From an uncultured Clostridia bacterium (GTDB taxonomy: Bacteria; Bacillota; Clostridia; Christensenellales; CAG-138): DNA of 64,000 nt. The notes beneath the pieces are model-generated. The model was given only the letters and a program-made list of their open reading frames with translations, did no database searches and had not been told where the DNA came from. Positions 8,618-15,613 of the stretch are shown in pieces. Where the stretch lies: NCBI GenBank assembly GCA_947168565.1, contig CAMVMM010000006.1:1-64000 (forward strand). The letters are read 5' to 3'. The position numbers and the translations under genes were made by a program. Each line of letters begins with the position of its first letter. The stretch's first letter is position 1.

Positions 8618-9364
8618 TTACTTGAACATCGCCGCTATCTCCTCGGCAATTTTGAGGCTGTCAGCATAGTATATGAACCCATGCTCCTTTGCAAAATCGG
8701 TAACGGAAGTTTTGGCATTCAGCGGCATTATATTGCCTGCGCCATAAAACTTCACGCTGCCGTCGGAATCATATATGCCGTATAGAAACAGAGTATAGCT
8801 CTCGCCCGTTTTGAGCGGATACTCATTATAGGGCATATGGTAAACGTAATCGATCCCTTCCACCGGAACAAGCTTGAATTCTCCGCCGCCGGCTGCATTA
8901 AGCTCCTCGATATTGGTTACGGTTTTACCGAGCTTTTCGGAAAAGAAAGCGAACGCATCGTCGTCGGTTTTAAATCCAATATAGTTGTTCTGCCTGATCT
9001 GCAATATTTGTCCGGGCTTGATCTGCGCCGTGTTATAGTCATCCACGACCTCATTCACGCGAACCTCCGCCATGGTGTGCCCCGCCATATGCTCGGCATC
9101 CGTATCATACCAATAATAATGATCGACAGAGAGCACCTCGCATTTAACAACAGCCAGATCATTGTTCCAACCTTTGACATCATTCCATTGTTCAAGAAAG
9201 CTGTCGTATATAATGCGATCTTCGTCGGCAGGGCGCACCTTCGGCAGGTCAAGGATCTGCTCATAGGTAAGCCCATCGGATACGGGCTGAACGGTCGGTT
9301 TGCAGGCGCCGAGCGTAAGCACTGCGGCAAGAGCTGCGATAGAAATTGCAAAAAGTTTTTTCAT
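8618..9364 (-). CDS. Predicted lipoprotein C, paralogue of B
   Basis: This 248-residue protein has the signal peptide MKKLFAISIAALAAVLTLGAC with the lipidated Cys21. The start at 9364 is supported by ATGGAGGAAA just upstream; the longer frame from 9433 would run through that site. The mature domain shares several motifs with lipoprotein B (YEQILDLPKV, CEVLSVDHYY, AFFSEKLG, GESYTLF, terminal EIAAMFK), so B and C are paralogues. No catalytic motif is apparent. It may be co-transcribed with the lipoproteins upstream on the minus strand. Confidence 0.8.
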   Translation of the reverse strand: MKKLFAISIAALAAVLTLGACKPTVQPVSDGLTYEQILDLPKVRPADEDRIIYDSFLEQWNDVKGWNNDLAVVKCEVLSVDHYYWYDTDAEHMAGHTMAEVRVNEVVDDYNTAQIKPGQILQIRQNNYIGFKTDDDAFAFFSEKLGKTVTNIEELNAAGGGEFKLVPVEGIDYVYHMPYNEYPLKTGESYTLFLYGIYDSDGSVKFYGAGNIMPLNAKTSVTDFAKEHGFIYYADSLKIAEEIAAMFK

Positions 9365-9386
9365 ATGATTTTCCTCCATTCGGGAG

Positions 9387-9413
9387 CGGCGCGGGAGCTT
9401 TTCTCCCGCGCCG
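9387..9413. other. Strong hairpin in the leader of lipoprotein C
   Basis: CGGCGCGGGAG and its complement form an 11-bp stem with a 5-nt loop, about 25 bp upstream of the lipoprotein C start. No T tract follows on either strand. It may act on mRNA stability or processing between the 9470 and 8618 genes. Confidence 0.55.
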
Positions 9414-9469
9414 GGATTTATTAAACCGATCAAACCTTTTACTTAGACAGCACAAGTGCAACAACGTTG

Positions 9470-10213
9470 CTATTGATCAAAATAATTCTTAATTTCATTT
9501 GCTATTATAGAATAGTTATCGCTGATGACGAATGACTCATACGCCTTTATATCCCCTGTTGGCAGAATAAACCTAATTGCTTCTTTACCATTTTCAAGCA
9601 GGAGCAATCCAGAATAATTCTGCTCAACGCTCAATGGCAGTACATCTTTATGCAGTTTTAGAACATACTCAACATCATCTTTATGCTGCAAAACATAATC
9701 TCCATCACCAACAGTCATCCCAATCAGATTACCCAATTGATCTGTTTGAAGCTCTGCGCCAAACTCCTTGAACATTTTTATGCAATCATCTTCTGAAGCA
9801 GGCTCAAAATAGTATTGCTGTTCAATGGTTACTGTCGAGTCGCTTGTCAATTCACAGCCGTTAAATGATTCTGCAACTGCATCTATTATACACTTTGCGA
9901 CGGTTTTTCCGGAAACGATAATGTCATCGCCCTGATGGCTGATGGAAATATAAGGGGTTACCTCTATGCAGTGAAATGCTACGATTGCTCCTTTTATTCC
10001 ATGCTCTTGAATGACCGTTTGTTTGTATGAATCAAACGATTCATAAAGCGGGCCATCGCTTTCGCCAATATATACCTTGTTAAACCGATTTGGCAAATCG
10101 AATGAAAAGCCTTGACTTGAGTCGGTTGTTTGATGGTAACATCCATTAAGCAATACTAACAGAAAGCAGACCATAGCGGTTGACAGCATAGCGCTCAGTT
10201 TTATCTTTTTCAT
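9470..10213 (-). CDS. Predicted lipoprotein D
   Basis: This 247-residue protein has a long lipoprotein signal peptide ending in LLNGC (Cys25). The start at 10213 follows ATGGAGC; a longer in-frame start at 10291 would overlap the upstream gene. The gene is clearly more AT-rich than its neighbours, which may mean a different origin. The mature region is rich in charged residues, has a DDxxKMFKEFGAELQ helix, and is not recognised. It begins 22 bp after the stop of lipoprotein A', so the two are likely in one transcript. Confidence 0.75.
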   Translation of the reverse strand: MKKIKLSAMLSTAMVCFLLVLLNGCYHQTTDSSQGFSFDLPNRFNKVYIGESDGPLYESFDSYKQTVIQEHGIKGAIVAFHCIEVTPYISISHQGDDIIVSGKTVAKCIIDAVAESFNGCELTSDSTVTIEQQYYFEPASEDDCIKMFKEFGAELQTDQLGNLIGMTVGDGDYVLQHKDDVEYVLKLHKDVLPLSVEQNYSGLLLLENGKEAIRFILPTGDIKAYESFVISDNYSIIANEIKNYFDQ

Positions 10214-10235
10214 AGTATAAGCTCCATATTTCGTT

Positions 10236-11018
10236 TTACGGTGCTGCTTTTTTCGCGTATTCATCCATGGTGATGAACTCGCAATTTGCAAGTACGTTCA
10301 TAAACTTTTCTTCGGATAAATTCGTTTGAATTGTTACCTTGTGCGAACGTATGTTTGTGAAGAACGTCAGTATGGTATCTTTAGAATCCGGAACTACCGA
10401 TGCCCTTGCTCCCCCTCGCACAAGAAACTTCAGCTCCGGACTGCACATTTCGGGAAGCTCCACAAGCGGATAGTTTTGCGCAAGCTCCTCGCGGTCGGCT
10501 TCCGCGTCGCTGCCTGTCAGGATCATTCTGAACGAGAGATAGCTGTTTTTATCTCCCTTAATCCCATAGGCTACATAAAAATCATCCCTAAAATCTGCCA
10601 ACTCGACAAATTCAAGCTCAAGCCCGTCGGCCGAAGGGAAGGGCAGGGAATTGATCAGCTCCAACGTTTTGAACGCATCCTCCTTTGTTCTGATGCCGCT
10701 GCCAAAGAGATTTTTGAAAAAGTATTCCTCACATTCCGTATCATCAATATCGACTGAGGCAGCAAGCAAAATGTATTCATCGATGCTGTGGAAAACAGGA
10801 CGAGGGGGCGGAGCCCCGTTTGGAGTGTGAATCGGCGTAGGGGTTGCCGTGGGCTCGGCGGTGATCGGAATATCGGTTGCGGTTGACGCAGGGGCTGCCG
10901 AAACAGCGGCGGGCTCGGCGGTCGGCAAAGAGGGAGTTTCCATAACCTCCGCAGACTTACGGCAGGCAAGGGCGGTCAAGAGTAAAGCGGCTGTGCCGAT
11001 AAGAATGATTCTTTTCAT
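10236..11018 (-). CDS. Predicted lipoprotein A', second copy
   Basis: This 260-residue protein has the same signal peptide, Cys19 lipobox and Pro/Thr-rich linker as the copy at 6557-7315, with near-identical DNA over the first half. The C-terminal half has drifted: substitutions, plus an extra short segment with RGGARASVVPDSKDT before the conserved TNIRSHKV...EYAK ending. Both copies have intact frames and intact promoter and ribosome signals, so neither is a pseudogene by sequence. It leads a likely A'-D transcript on the minus strand. Confidence 0.8.
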   Translation of the reverse strand: MKRIILIGTAALLLTALACRKSAEVMETPSLPTAEPAAVSAAPASTATDIPITAEPTATPTPIHTPNGAPPPRPVFHSIDEYILLAASVDIDDTECEEYFFKNLFGSGIRTKEDAFKTLELINSLPFPSADGLELEFVELADFRDDFYVAYGIKGDKNSYLSFRMILTGSDAEADREELAQNYPLVELPEMCSPELKFLVRGGARASVVPDSKDTILTFFTNIRSHKVTIQTNLSEEKFMNVLANCEFITMDEYAKKAAP

Positions 11019-11078
11019 AATTCCTCCACGGTCTTTTTATATCAAACCTGATTCTTCCGGTGACTGAAAGGCTTTGCC

Positions 11079-11107
11079 CTATAATTATTAAACGCGCAGG
11101 ACTACAA
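11079..11107 (-). promoter_or_regulatory. Promoter of lipoprotein A'
   Basis: TTGTAG, a 17-bp spacer and TTATAG on the minus strand are retained from the duplication. Confidence 0.5.
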
Positions 11108-11137
11108 AACGGTTGCCGGAGCGCGATTCGAGCAGGA

Positions 11138-11172
11138 AAAAGCCCCTTTGCGCCATCGGGCATGGGGCTTTT
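11138..11172 (-). terminator. Terminator of the MATE gene at 11284
   Basis: AAAAGCCCC and GGGGCTTTT form a 9-bp stem around a 17-nt loop. The T run on the minus strand suits the MATE gene that ends at 11284. Confidence 0.8.
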
Positions 11173-11283
11173 GCTTACGCAAGCTGCATTTTTTGCATTG
11201 AGGACTGTGCAATACTATCCTGCGTATAAAACCCGGATTCGGAGGGAGGATGGTATAACAAGCGGCGGCGCGCGCAATTCCCG

Positions 11284-12651
11284 CTATTCCGGCATGGGCT
11301 CATGCAGGTGCTTCATCCGCTTTTTATAGTAGAATATCATAGCGGCAAGCGTTATACTCCAAGAAATTATGTATGATATGCTGACGCAGAAAAGCGTTGG
11401 GAAAAGCCGGTAGGCTATCAGCACCCAAAGCACGCGGAAGGCGCAGATGCCTATGCCGGTTATCAGCACGGGCTTCGTGTCGCCAATGCCGCGCAGCGTG
11501 CCGGAGATGACCTCTATCGCCGTCCAGATGAAATAAAACGGCACGAAATACAAAATTATCGTGTACGTGGTGGAAACCACCCTTTCATCGGTTGTGAAAA
11601 GCTTCAGCGCCTGCGGTGCGATGGCAATTATAAGCGCGCTCATTATCACCGTCATCACGGTGAAAAGCCTGAGCCCGGTTTTAACGCTGCCCTTCACCCT
11701 GTCCATGCGCCCCGCGCCGTAGTTTTGACCCACGAAGCTTATCACGGCCGCGTTCGCCGCCTGCGCCATGGCCCAGTAAAAGCCGTCCAGCTTGCCGGAG
11801 AGCGACCATGAAGCCACCACCACCGTGCCAAGCGCGTTCACCGCTATCTGCATCACTATGTTTGACACGCTGTACATGCTCGCCTCAAGCCCGGAGGGCA
11901 GGCCAATATGCATCATGCGCTTGAAAATATCCTTATGAAGGGTGATGTTTTTGATTTTCAGTCTGTAAGGCTGCTTCGTAAAAAGCAGCGTGAGCGTCAG
12001 CAGCAGGCAGTTCACCGCCTGGGAGATGACCGTGGCAAGCGCCGCGCCGCGCACGCCCCATTGAAAGCGCTTCACAAAAAGCAGATCCAGCGCTATATTT
12101 ATCACGCAGGAGATCGCCATATAGATGAAGGGCAGGCCGGAATTGCCCACGGCGCGCAGCACCGCGCTCTCCGTGTTCAAAAGCAGCACCACCGCCGTAG
12201 CCGCAAAGCAAAGGCGCAGGTAAACCGTTGCATCCTCCATCGTTTCGGCGGGCGTTTTCATTATTTCAAGCATCTGCGGCGTGAAGATATAGCACACGGC
12301 GGAGCAGGCAAGCCCGAAGATAAGGCTGAACGCCACGGCGGTGCCGGTCGCCTTGCCGATATCGCTGCCGCCGCTCTTGCCGCCGAAAATATGCGAGATA
12401 ACCACCGATGCGCCCGTGGAGAGCGCCACAAAAAAGCCGATGAAAAGGTTCAGTATCGTTGCCACGCTGCCGCCGACCGCCGCCAGCGCCTCGTGACCCA
12501 TGTACCGCCCGACTATCGCCGCGTCCACAGCGTTGTAGAGCTGCTGAAACCACGTGCCCGCCAGGATCGGTATAAAGAAAAGTATCAGGCTTCTGCCGAT
12601 GGAGCCGCCCGTAAGATCGCCTTTTTTAGTTTTTTGCACCTTGTTTTCCAT
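11284..12651 (-). CDS. MATE-family multidrug/Na+ antiporter
   Basis: This 455-residue protein has about 12 hydrophobic segments in two homologous halves, as expected for a MATE exporter that expels drugs or metabolites in exchange for Na+ or H+. Family signs are the GSIGRSLILFFIPILAGTWFQQLYNAVDAAIVGRY start and the WSLSGKLDGF and FVGQNYGAGR segments at the half boundary. No ribosome site precedes the ATG, and the -10 box ends only 9 nt upstream, so the mRNA is probably leaderless or nearly so. The substrate cannot be predicted. Confidence 0.92.
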   Translation of the reverse strand: MENKVQKTKKGDLTGGSIGRSLILFFIPILAGTWFQQLYNAVDAAIVGRYMGHEALAAVGGSVATILNLFIGFFVALSTGASVVISHIFGGKSGGSDIGKATGTAVAFSLIFGLACSAVCYIFTPQMLEIMKTPAETMEDATVYLRLCFAATAVVLLLNTESAVLRAVGNSGLPFIYMAISCVINIALDLLFVKRFQWGVRGAALATVISQAVNCLLLTLTLLFTKQPYRLKIKNITLHKDIFKRMMHIGLPSGLEASMYSVSNIVMQIAVNALGTVVVASWSLSGKLDGFYWAMAQAANAAVISFVGQNYGAGRMDRVKGSVKTGLRLFTVMTVIMSALIIAIAPQALKLFTTDERVVSTTYTIILYFVPFYFIWTAIEVISGTLRGIGDTKPVLITGIGICAFRVLWVLIAYRLFPTLFCVSISYIISWSITLAAMIFYYKKRMKHLHEPMPE

Positions 12652-12660
12652 AATGATACT

Positions 12661-12690
12661 ATTATAAAATCATAGGAAATGGAATGTCAA
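12661..12690 (-). promoter_or_regulatory. Consensus promoter directly abutting the MATE start codon
   Basis: On the minus strand, TTGACA (12685-12690), an 18-bp spacer and TATAAT (12661-12666) are perfect boxes. The ATG begins at 12651, so the predicted +1 lies within about 3 nt of the start codon. Confidence 0.8.
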
Positions 12691-12730
12691 ATATATGTTG
12701 CGAAACAGGTGAAAAGCGGGGGAGAGGGAG

Positions 12731-12925
12731 TTATTCCCGCTCAAGAATATAATCAACGCTGACCTTATACAGATCGGCAAGCTTTATCAGAAAATCAACG
12801 GGAATGGTTCTTGTGCCCTTTTCATAACGCCTGTAAACCTCGCGCTGACAGCCGAGCAGCTCCGCAACCTCCTGCTGCGTCATGTCGTGGTCTATTCGCA
12901 ATTCTTCCAAGCGCTTGAAGTACAT
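12731..12925 (-). CDS. XRE-family HTH repressor, 64 aa
   Basis: This single-domain Cro/C1-type regulator has the helix-turn-helix MTQQEVAELLGCQREVYRRYEKG at about residues 15-37, followed by DFLIKLADLYKVSVDYILERE. The start at 12925 is preferred over 12979 because the longer version would translate the divergent promoter and operator. It is divergent from the small membrane protein at 13014, and a perfect palindrome lies between the -35 and -10 of that gene's promoter. The simplest reading is a repressor of the divergent gene. Confidence 0.85.
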   Translation of the reverse strand: MYFKRLEELRIDHDMTQQEVAELLGCQREVYRRYEKGTRTIPVDFLIKLADLYKVSVDYILERE

Positions 12926-12935
12926 TTTATCACCC

Positions 12936-12964
12936 TTGACAATACTACCATACGGTAGTATAAT
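12936..12964 (+). promoter_or_regulatory. Promoter of the small membrane protein with embedded operator
   Basis: TTGACA (12936-12941), a 17-bp spacer and TATAAT (12959-12964) match consensus. The spacer is almost filled by the palindrome ATACTACC-N4-GGTAGTAT (12942-12961), so a bound repressor would block RNA polymerase. Confidence 0.85.
12942..12961. promoter_or_regulatory. Perfect 8+8 palindromic operator
   Basis: ATACTACC-ATAC-GGTAGTAT is an exact inverted repeat. Its place within the promoter and next to an XRE gene makes it the likely repressor site. The core ACC-AT-N2-GGT recurs in the second palindrome at 12975-12992. Confidence 0.8.
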
Positions 12965-12974
12965 ATGCACGAAA

Positions 12975-12992
12975 TGCAACCATTTGGTTGCA
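12975..12992. promoter_or_regulatory. Second palindrome, possible auxiliary operator
   Basis: TGCAACC-ATTT-GGTTGCA is a perfect 7+7 inverted repeat just downstream of the expected transcription start. It shares the ACC-AT-N2-GGT core and 4-bp centre with the first palindrome, so it could be a second binding site or an mRNA hairpin in the leader. Confidence 0.5.
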
Positions 12993-13013
12993 GAAGAGAA
13001 AGGAGGTGAAAAA

Positions 13014-13244
13014 ATGGACAGAATACCTGGATGGATCTATATTGCAGTAGGATTAGTTCTGGGCTTGTTCTCGGGACTCGTCATAGATGGCGACATGAAA
13101 GGCAGCGGAGGCTTATTCGGAACAAGCTATAATTATCAGGCCCCTTTTACCGCTCACGAGCTGCTGATGCTGCTCCTTGTTTTGGTATCAGTTGTTTTGG
13201 TTATCGTTGGAATCGTGTTTACTGTCAAAAACAGGAAGTATTAA
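13014..13244 (+). CDS. Small two-helix membrane protein, 76 aa
   Basis: The product has two hydrophobic helices (about residues 6-25 and 49-70), with a short polar loop between them and a basic KNRKY end. An AAAGGAGGTGA ribosome site gives a very strong start. The gene is monocistronic between its promoter (12936-12964) and a terminator (13267-13305). The family is not recognised. Its tight control by a divergent XRE protein suggests a stress- or signal-induced membrane protein, or a toxin-like or regulatory peptide, but nothing here decides which. Confidence 0.75.
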   Translation: MDRIPGWIYIAVGLVLGLFSGLVIDGDMKGSGGLFGTSYNYQAPFTAHELLMLLLVLVSVVLVIVGIVFTVKNRKY

Positions 13245-13266
13245 GCATATAGAATATGCACAGAAA

Positions 13267-13305
13267 ACAAAAGCGGGTCTCGAGTAATCTCGGTGCCGCT
13301 TTTGT
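13267..13305 (+). terminator. Terminator of the small membrane protein gene
   Basis: ACAAAAGCGG (13267-13276) pairs perfectly with CCGCTTTTGT (13296-13305) around a 19-nt loop. Confidence 0.75.
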
Positions 13306-13373
13306 TATGGGTTGAAAACGTCCTCGGCGCTTCGTCCTCCAATATTAAACATTGATTATTCGGTATTCATTAC

Positions 13374-14189
13374 CTACCTCGCCAGCCCCATCAGCATCCG
13401 CTCCGTTTTGCGCAGCTCCTCGCAATCCTGCCAGCCCTTGCCTATATGGGTGCGGGGGCGGCGCGAGCCGTGGGAATCGCTGCCGCAGGTCACAAAAAGC
13501 CCGTTCTGCCCTGCAAGGGTCGCAAAAAGGCGGGTTTCGCCCTCGGTCGCCGTGCCGTAAAACGCCTCCACGCCGCGGATGCCAAGCCTTTTCATATCCG
13601 AGATAAGCTTCGCGGGGTCCAGCTTCATCTTCATGGGGTGCGCTATCACGCAGATGCCGCCGGCGGCCTCCACCGTGCCTATCACCTCCTCCGGGCTCGG
13701 ATGGTTCTGGCGAATATAGCCAGGCTTGCCGCGCCCGAGTATGCGGTCGAAGGCGTCCGCCGTGCTTTCGGCATAGCCCAGCTTCACAAGCGCGTCCGCG
13801 TAGTTCGCGCGCGTGGTGGCGCCCCGGCTCGATTCAAGCGCGGAGGATACGTCCATTTTAAGCTCGATAAGGCGCTCGGTCAGCCTTTCGTTGCGCTCGT
13901 CCCTCAGCCGCAGCTTTTTCTCCATAAGCGCGGTGAAATCGGGGTTTTCAATATCCAGGCCGAGTGCCAGAATATGCAGCGTGTCCTCATAATCCGCCTC
14001 TATCTCGCAGCCCGTTATGATGGGCAGATTCAGCTCCGCCGCCCTTTTTTGCGCTTCGGGAATGCCCAGCACCGTGTCGTGATCGGTCAGCGCGAAAAGG
14101 GAGAGCCCCGCCGCCCTCGCTTTTTCGGCCACCTCGCAGGGCGAATCCGCGCCGTCCGAGCAGTATGAATGGGTGTGGATATCAAACAT
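13374..14189 (-). CDS. PHP-domain phosphoesterase
   Basis: This 271-residue protein has the PHP metal-binding motifs: FDIHTHSYCSDG at the N-terminus, LTDHDT near residue 38, GCEIEA near residue 60, IAHP near residue 180, and GSDSHG near residue 238. The size and motifs match the YciV/RNase AM-like group, which removes nucleotides or phosphates from 3'-phosphoadenosine phosphate or RNA 5' ends; the exact substrate is uncertain. The start at 14189 follows TTGGAGGATA. The longer frame from 14255 has no such support. Confidence 0.88.
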   Translation of the reverse strand: MFDIHTHSYCSDGADSPCEVAEKARAAGLSLFALTDHDTVLGIPEAQKRAAELNLPIITGCEIEADYEDTLHILALGLDIENPDFTALMEKKLRLRDERNERLTERLIELKMDVSSALESSRGATTRANYADALVKLGYAESTADAFDRILGRGKPGYIRQNHPSPEEVIGTVEAAGGICVIAHPMKMKLDPAKLISDMKRLGIRGVEAFYGTATEGETRLFATLAGQNGLFVTCGSDSHGSRRPRTHIGKGWQDCEELRKTERMLMGLAR

Positions 14190-14298
14190 TTTTTTATCCT
14201 CCAAGGGGCGCGTTCGGCCGCCCTCAACAGTTTTGTTTACGGCATTATTATACACCCGCGCGGCGGCTGTGGCAAATCCGGCGGGGCTTTCGGGCGAT

Positions 14299-14341
14299 TT
14301 TTTGCACTGTTTTTATGCTGTTTTGCACTGTTTTTGCACTG
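14299..14341. repeat. About 11-bp tandem repeat upstream of the CNNM gene
   Basis: TTTTGCACTG recurs at 14300-14309, 14321-14330 and 14332-14341, with a variant (TTTTTATGCTG) at 14310-14320. The spacing is close to 11 bp. It lies between divergent genes and upstream of the promoter at 14378. Confidence 0.75.
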
Positions 14342-14377
14342 CTTTTGCGCGGATTTTCAATGTTTCCCCGTAAAGGC

Positions 14378-14406
14378 TTGCAAAACGGCGGGGAATATGA
14401 TAGAAT
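14378..14406 (+). promoter_or_regulatory. Promoter of the CNNM pair
   Basis: TTGCAA, a 17-bp spacer and TAGAAT precede the GTG start at 14450 by about 44 bp. Confidence 0.6.
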
Positions 14407-14449
14407 AAGAAATTGTAAATCTTTTGTCCAAAAAGGAGTTGGTATTTTA

Positions 14450-15613
14450 GTGGACGACAGTAGTATATGGCGATGCCTGTCCGCGCAGGTCGGCACAGCA
14501 GCCGTCGATGCATCGAGCGGACTGAATTTCGGAACTATCGCTGTTTACCTCATTCTTATTGTGCTCCTCATTCTGGGCGGCGCGTATTTCGCCTCAAGCG
14601 AAACGGCGCTTGCTTCGGTGAACAAAATGCGTATGAAATCATACGCGGAGGATGGCAATAAGAAAGCGCAGTATGTGATGTACATACTGAATAATTTTGA
14701 TAAAGCACTTTCAACCATCCTCATCGGAAACAACGTGATGCATATCGCCTGCGCCGCTATTGCGACGCTGCTCACGCGCCAGTTCTTCAAGGGCAGCAGC
14801 TTTCTTGATATAGCGCTTGTGATATCCACCGTGATAGTTACGATGGTGGTGTTTTTTGCTGCCGAAATGCTGCCCAAGTACCGCGCAAAGGCGTCAAGCG
14901 AGGCCTGCGCGCTGCGCATCGGCAAATCGCTGTATATCCTGATGAAGCTCCTCACGCCCCTTTCGGCGGTTTTCACCTGGATAAGCAGCGGCATTCAAAA
15001 AATGTTTTTCAGAAGGCGCGCAAGCGAGCCCAGCGTTACGGAGGAGGATCTGACGGACCTTATCGAATCCTTCAAGGATGAGCGCGAGGAGGACGAGGAA
15101 ACCGAAACCGAAACCGCAAGGCTTATGGTGAACGCGCTGCACTTCGGCGCAAGAACGGCGCGCCAGTCCATGACCCCGTGGGACAGGGTGGAAACGCTCG
15201 ACACCTCCATGGAGCTTTCCGAGATCTACGAGCGCGTGCAGAAAACCAATCATTCCCGCTTCCCCATGCTGAACGCAAAGGGCAGGGTCGTGGGCGTGCT
15301 GAATATCCGCGCATTTTTAAAGGCGTATATCAGGCAGGGCGAGGAGATGGAGCTTATAGATCTTATCGACACGCCGCTGTTCATCCGCCCCGATATGCCG
15401 GTGGATGAGCTGCTTCCCGAGATGAGCCACAGCAAGATCCACCTTGCGTTCGTGTCCGAGCAGGGCACGGTGGAGGGCATCATCACCGTGGAGGATATTC
15501 TTGAGGAGCTTGTGGGCGAGATATTCGACGAGGAGGATCCCGAGGAGTCCGAAAAGTCCGCGTCCGCAGCCGCCAAAAAGGAGCTCAATAAGGCGGGAGG
15601 TGCCGCGCTATGA
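14450..15613 (+). CDS. CNNM/CBS-domain membrane protein (short HlyC/CorC form)
   Basis: This 387-residue protein starts with GTG after AAAGGAG; the ATG-started frame from 14165 would place an unlikely 95-residue extension over the promoter. The order is a CNNM (DUF21) membrane domain with SSETALASVN near residue 48, followed by a CBS pair containing SRFPMLNAKGRVVGVLNI and EGIITVEDILEELVGEIFDEED. The C-terminal CorC transporter-associated domain is absent. Homologues are linked to Mg2+/Co2+ homeostasis. It overlaps the next gene by 4 bp. Confidence 0.9.
   Translation: MDDSSIWRCLSAQVGTAAVDASSGLNFGTIAVYLILIVLLILGGAYFASSETALASVNKMRMKSYAEDGNKKAQYVMYILNNFDKALSTILIGNNVMHIACAAIATLLTRQFFKGSSFLDIALVISTVIVTMVVFFAAEMLPKYRAKASSEACALRIGKSLYILMKLLTPLSAVFTWISSGIQKMFFRRRASEPSVTEEDLTDLIESFKDEREEDEETETETARLMVNALHFGARTARQSMTPWDRVETLDTSMELSEIYERVQKTNHSRFPMLNAKGRVVGVLNIRAFLKAYIRQGEEMELIDLIDTPLFIRPDMPVDELLPEMSHSKIHLAFVSEQGTVEGIITVEDILEELVGEIFDEEDPEESEKSASAAAKKELNKAGGAAL

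Larger units (their letters stand above)
10236..11134 (-). repeat. Duplicated segment, copy B
   Basis: This is the partner of 6557-7431: coding region plus upstream DNA including the TTGTAG-N17-TTATAG promoter. Similarity stops just before the MATE terminator at 11138. Confidence 0.85.
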
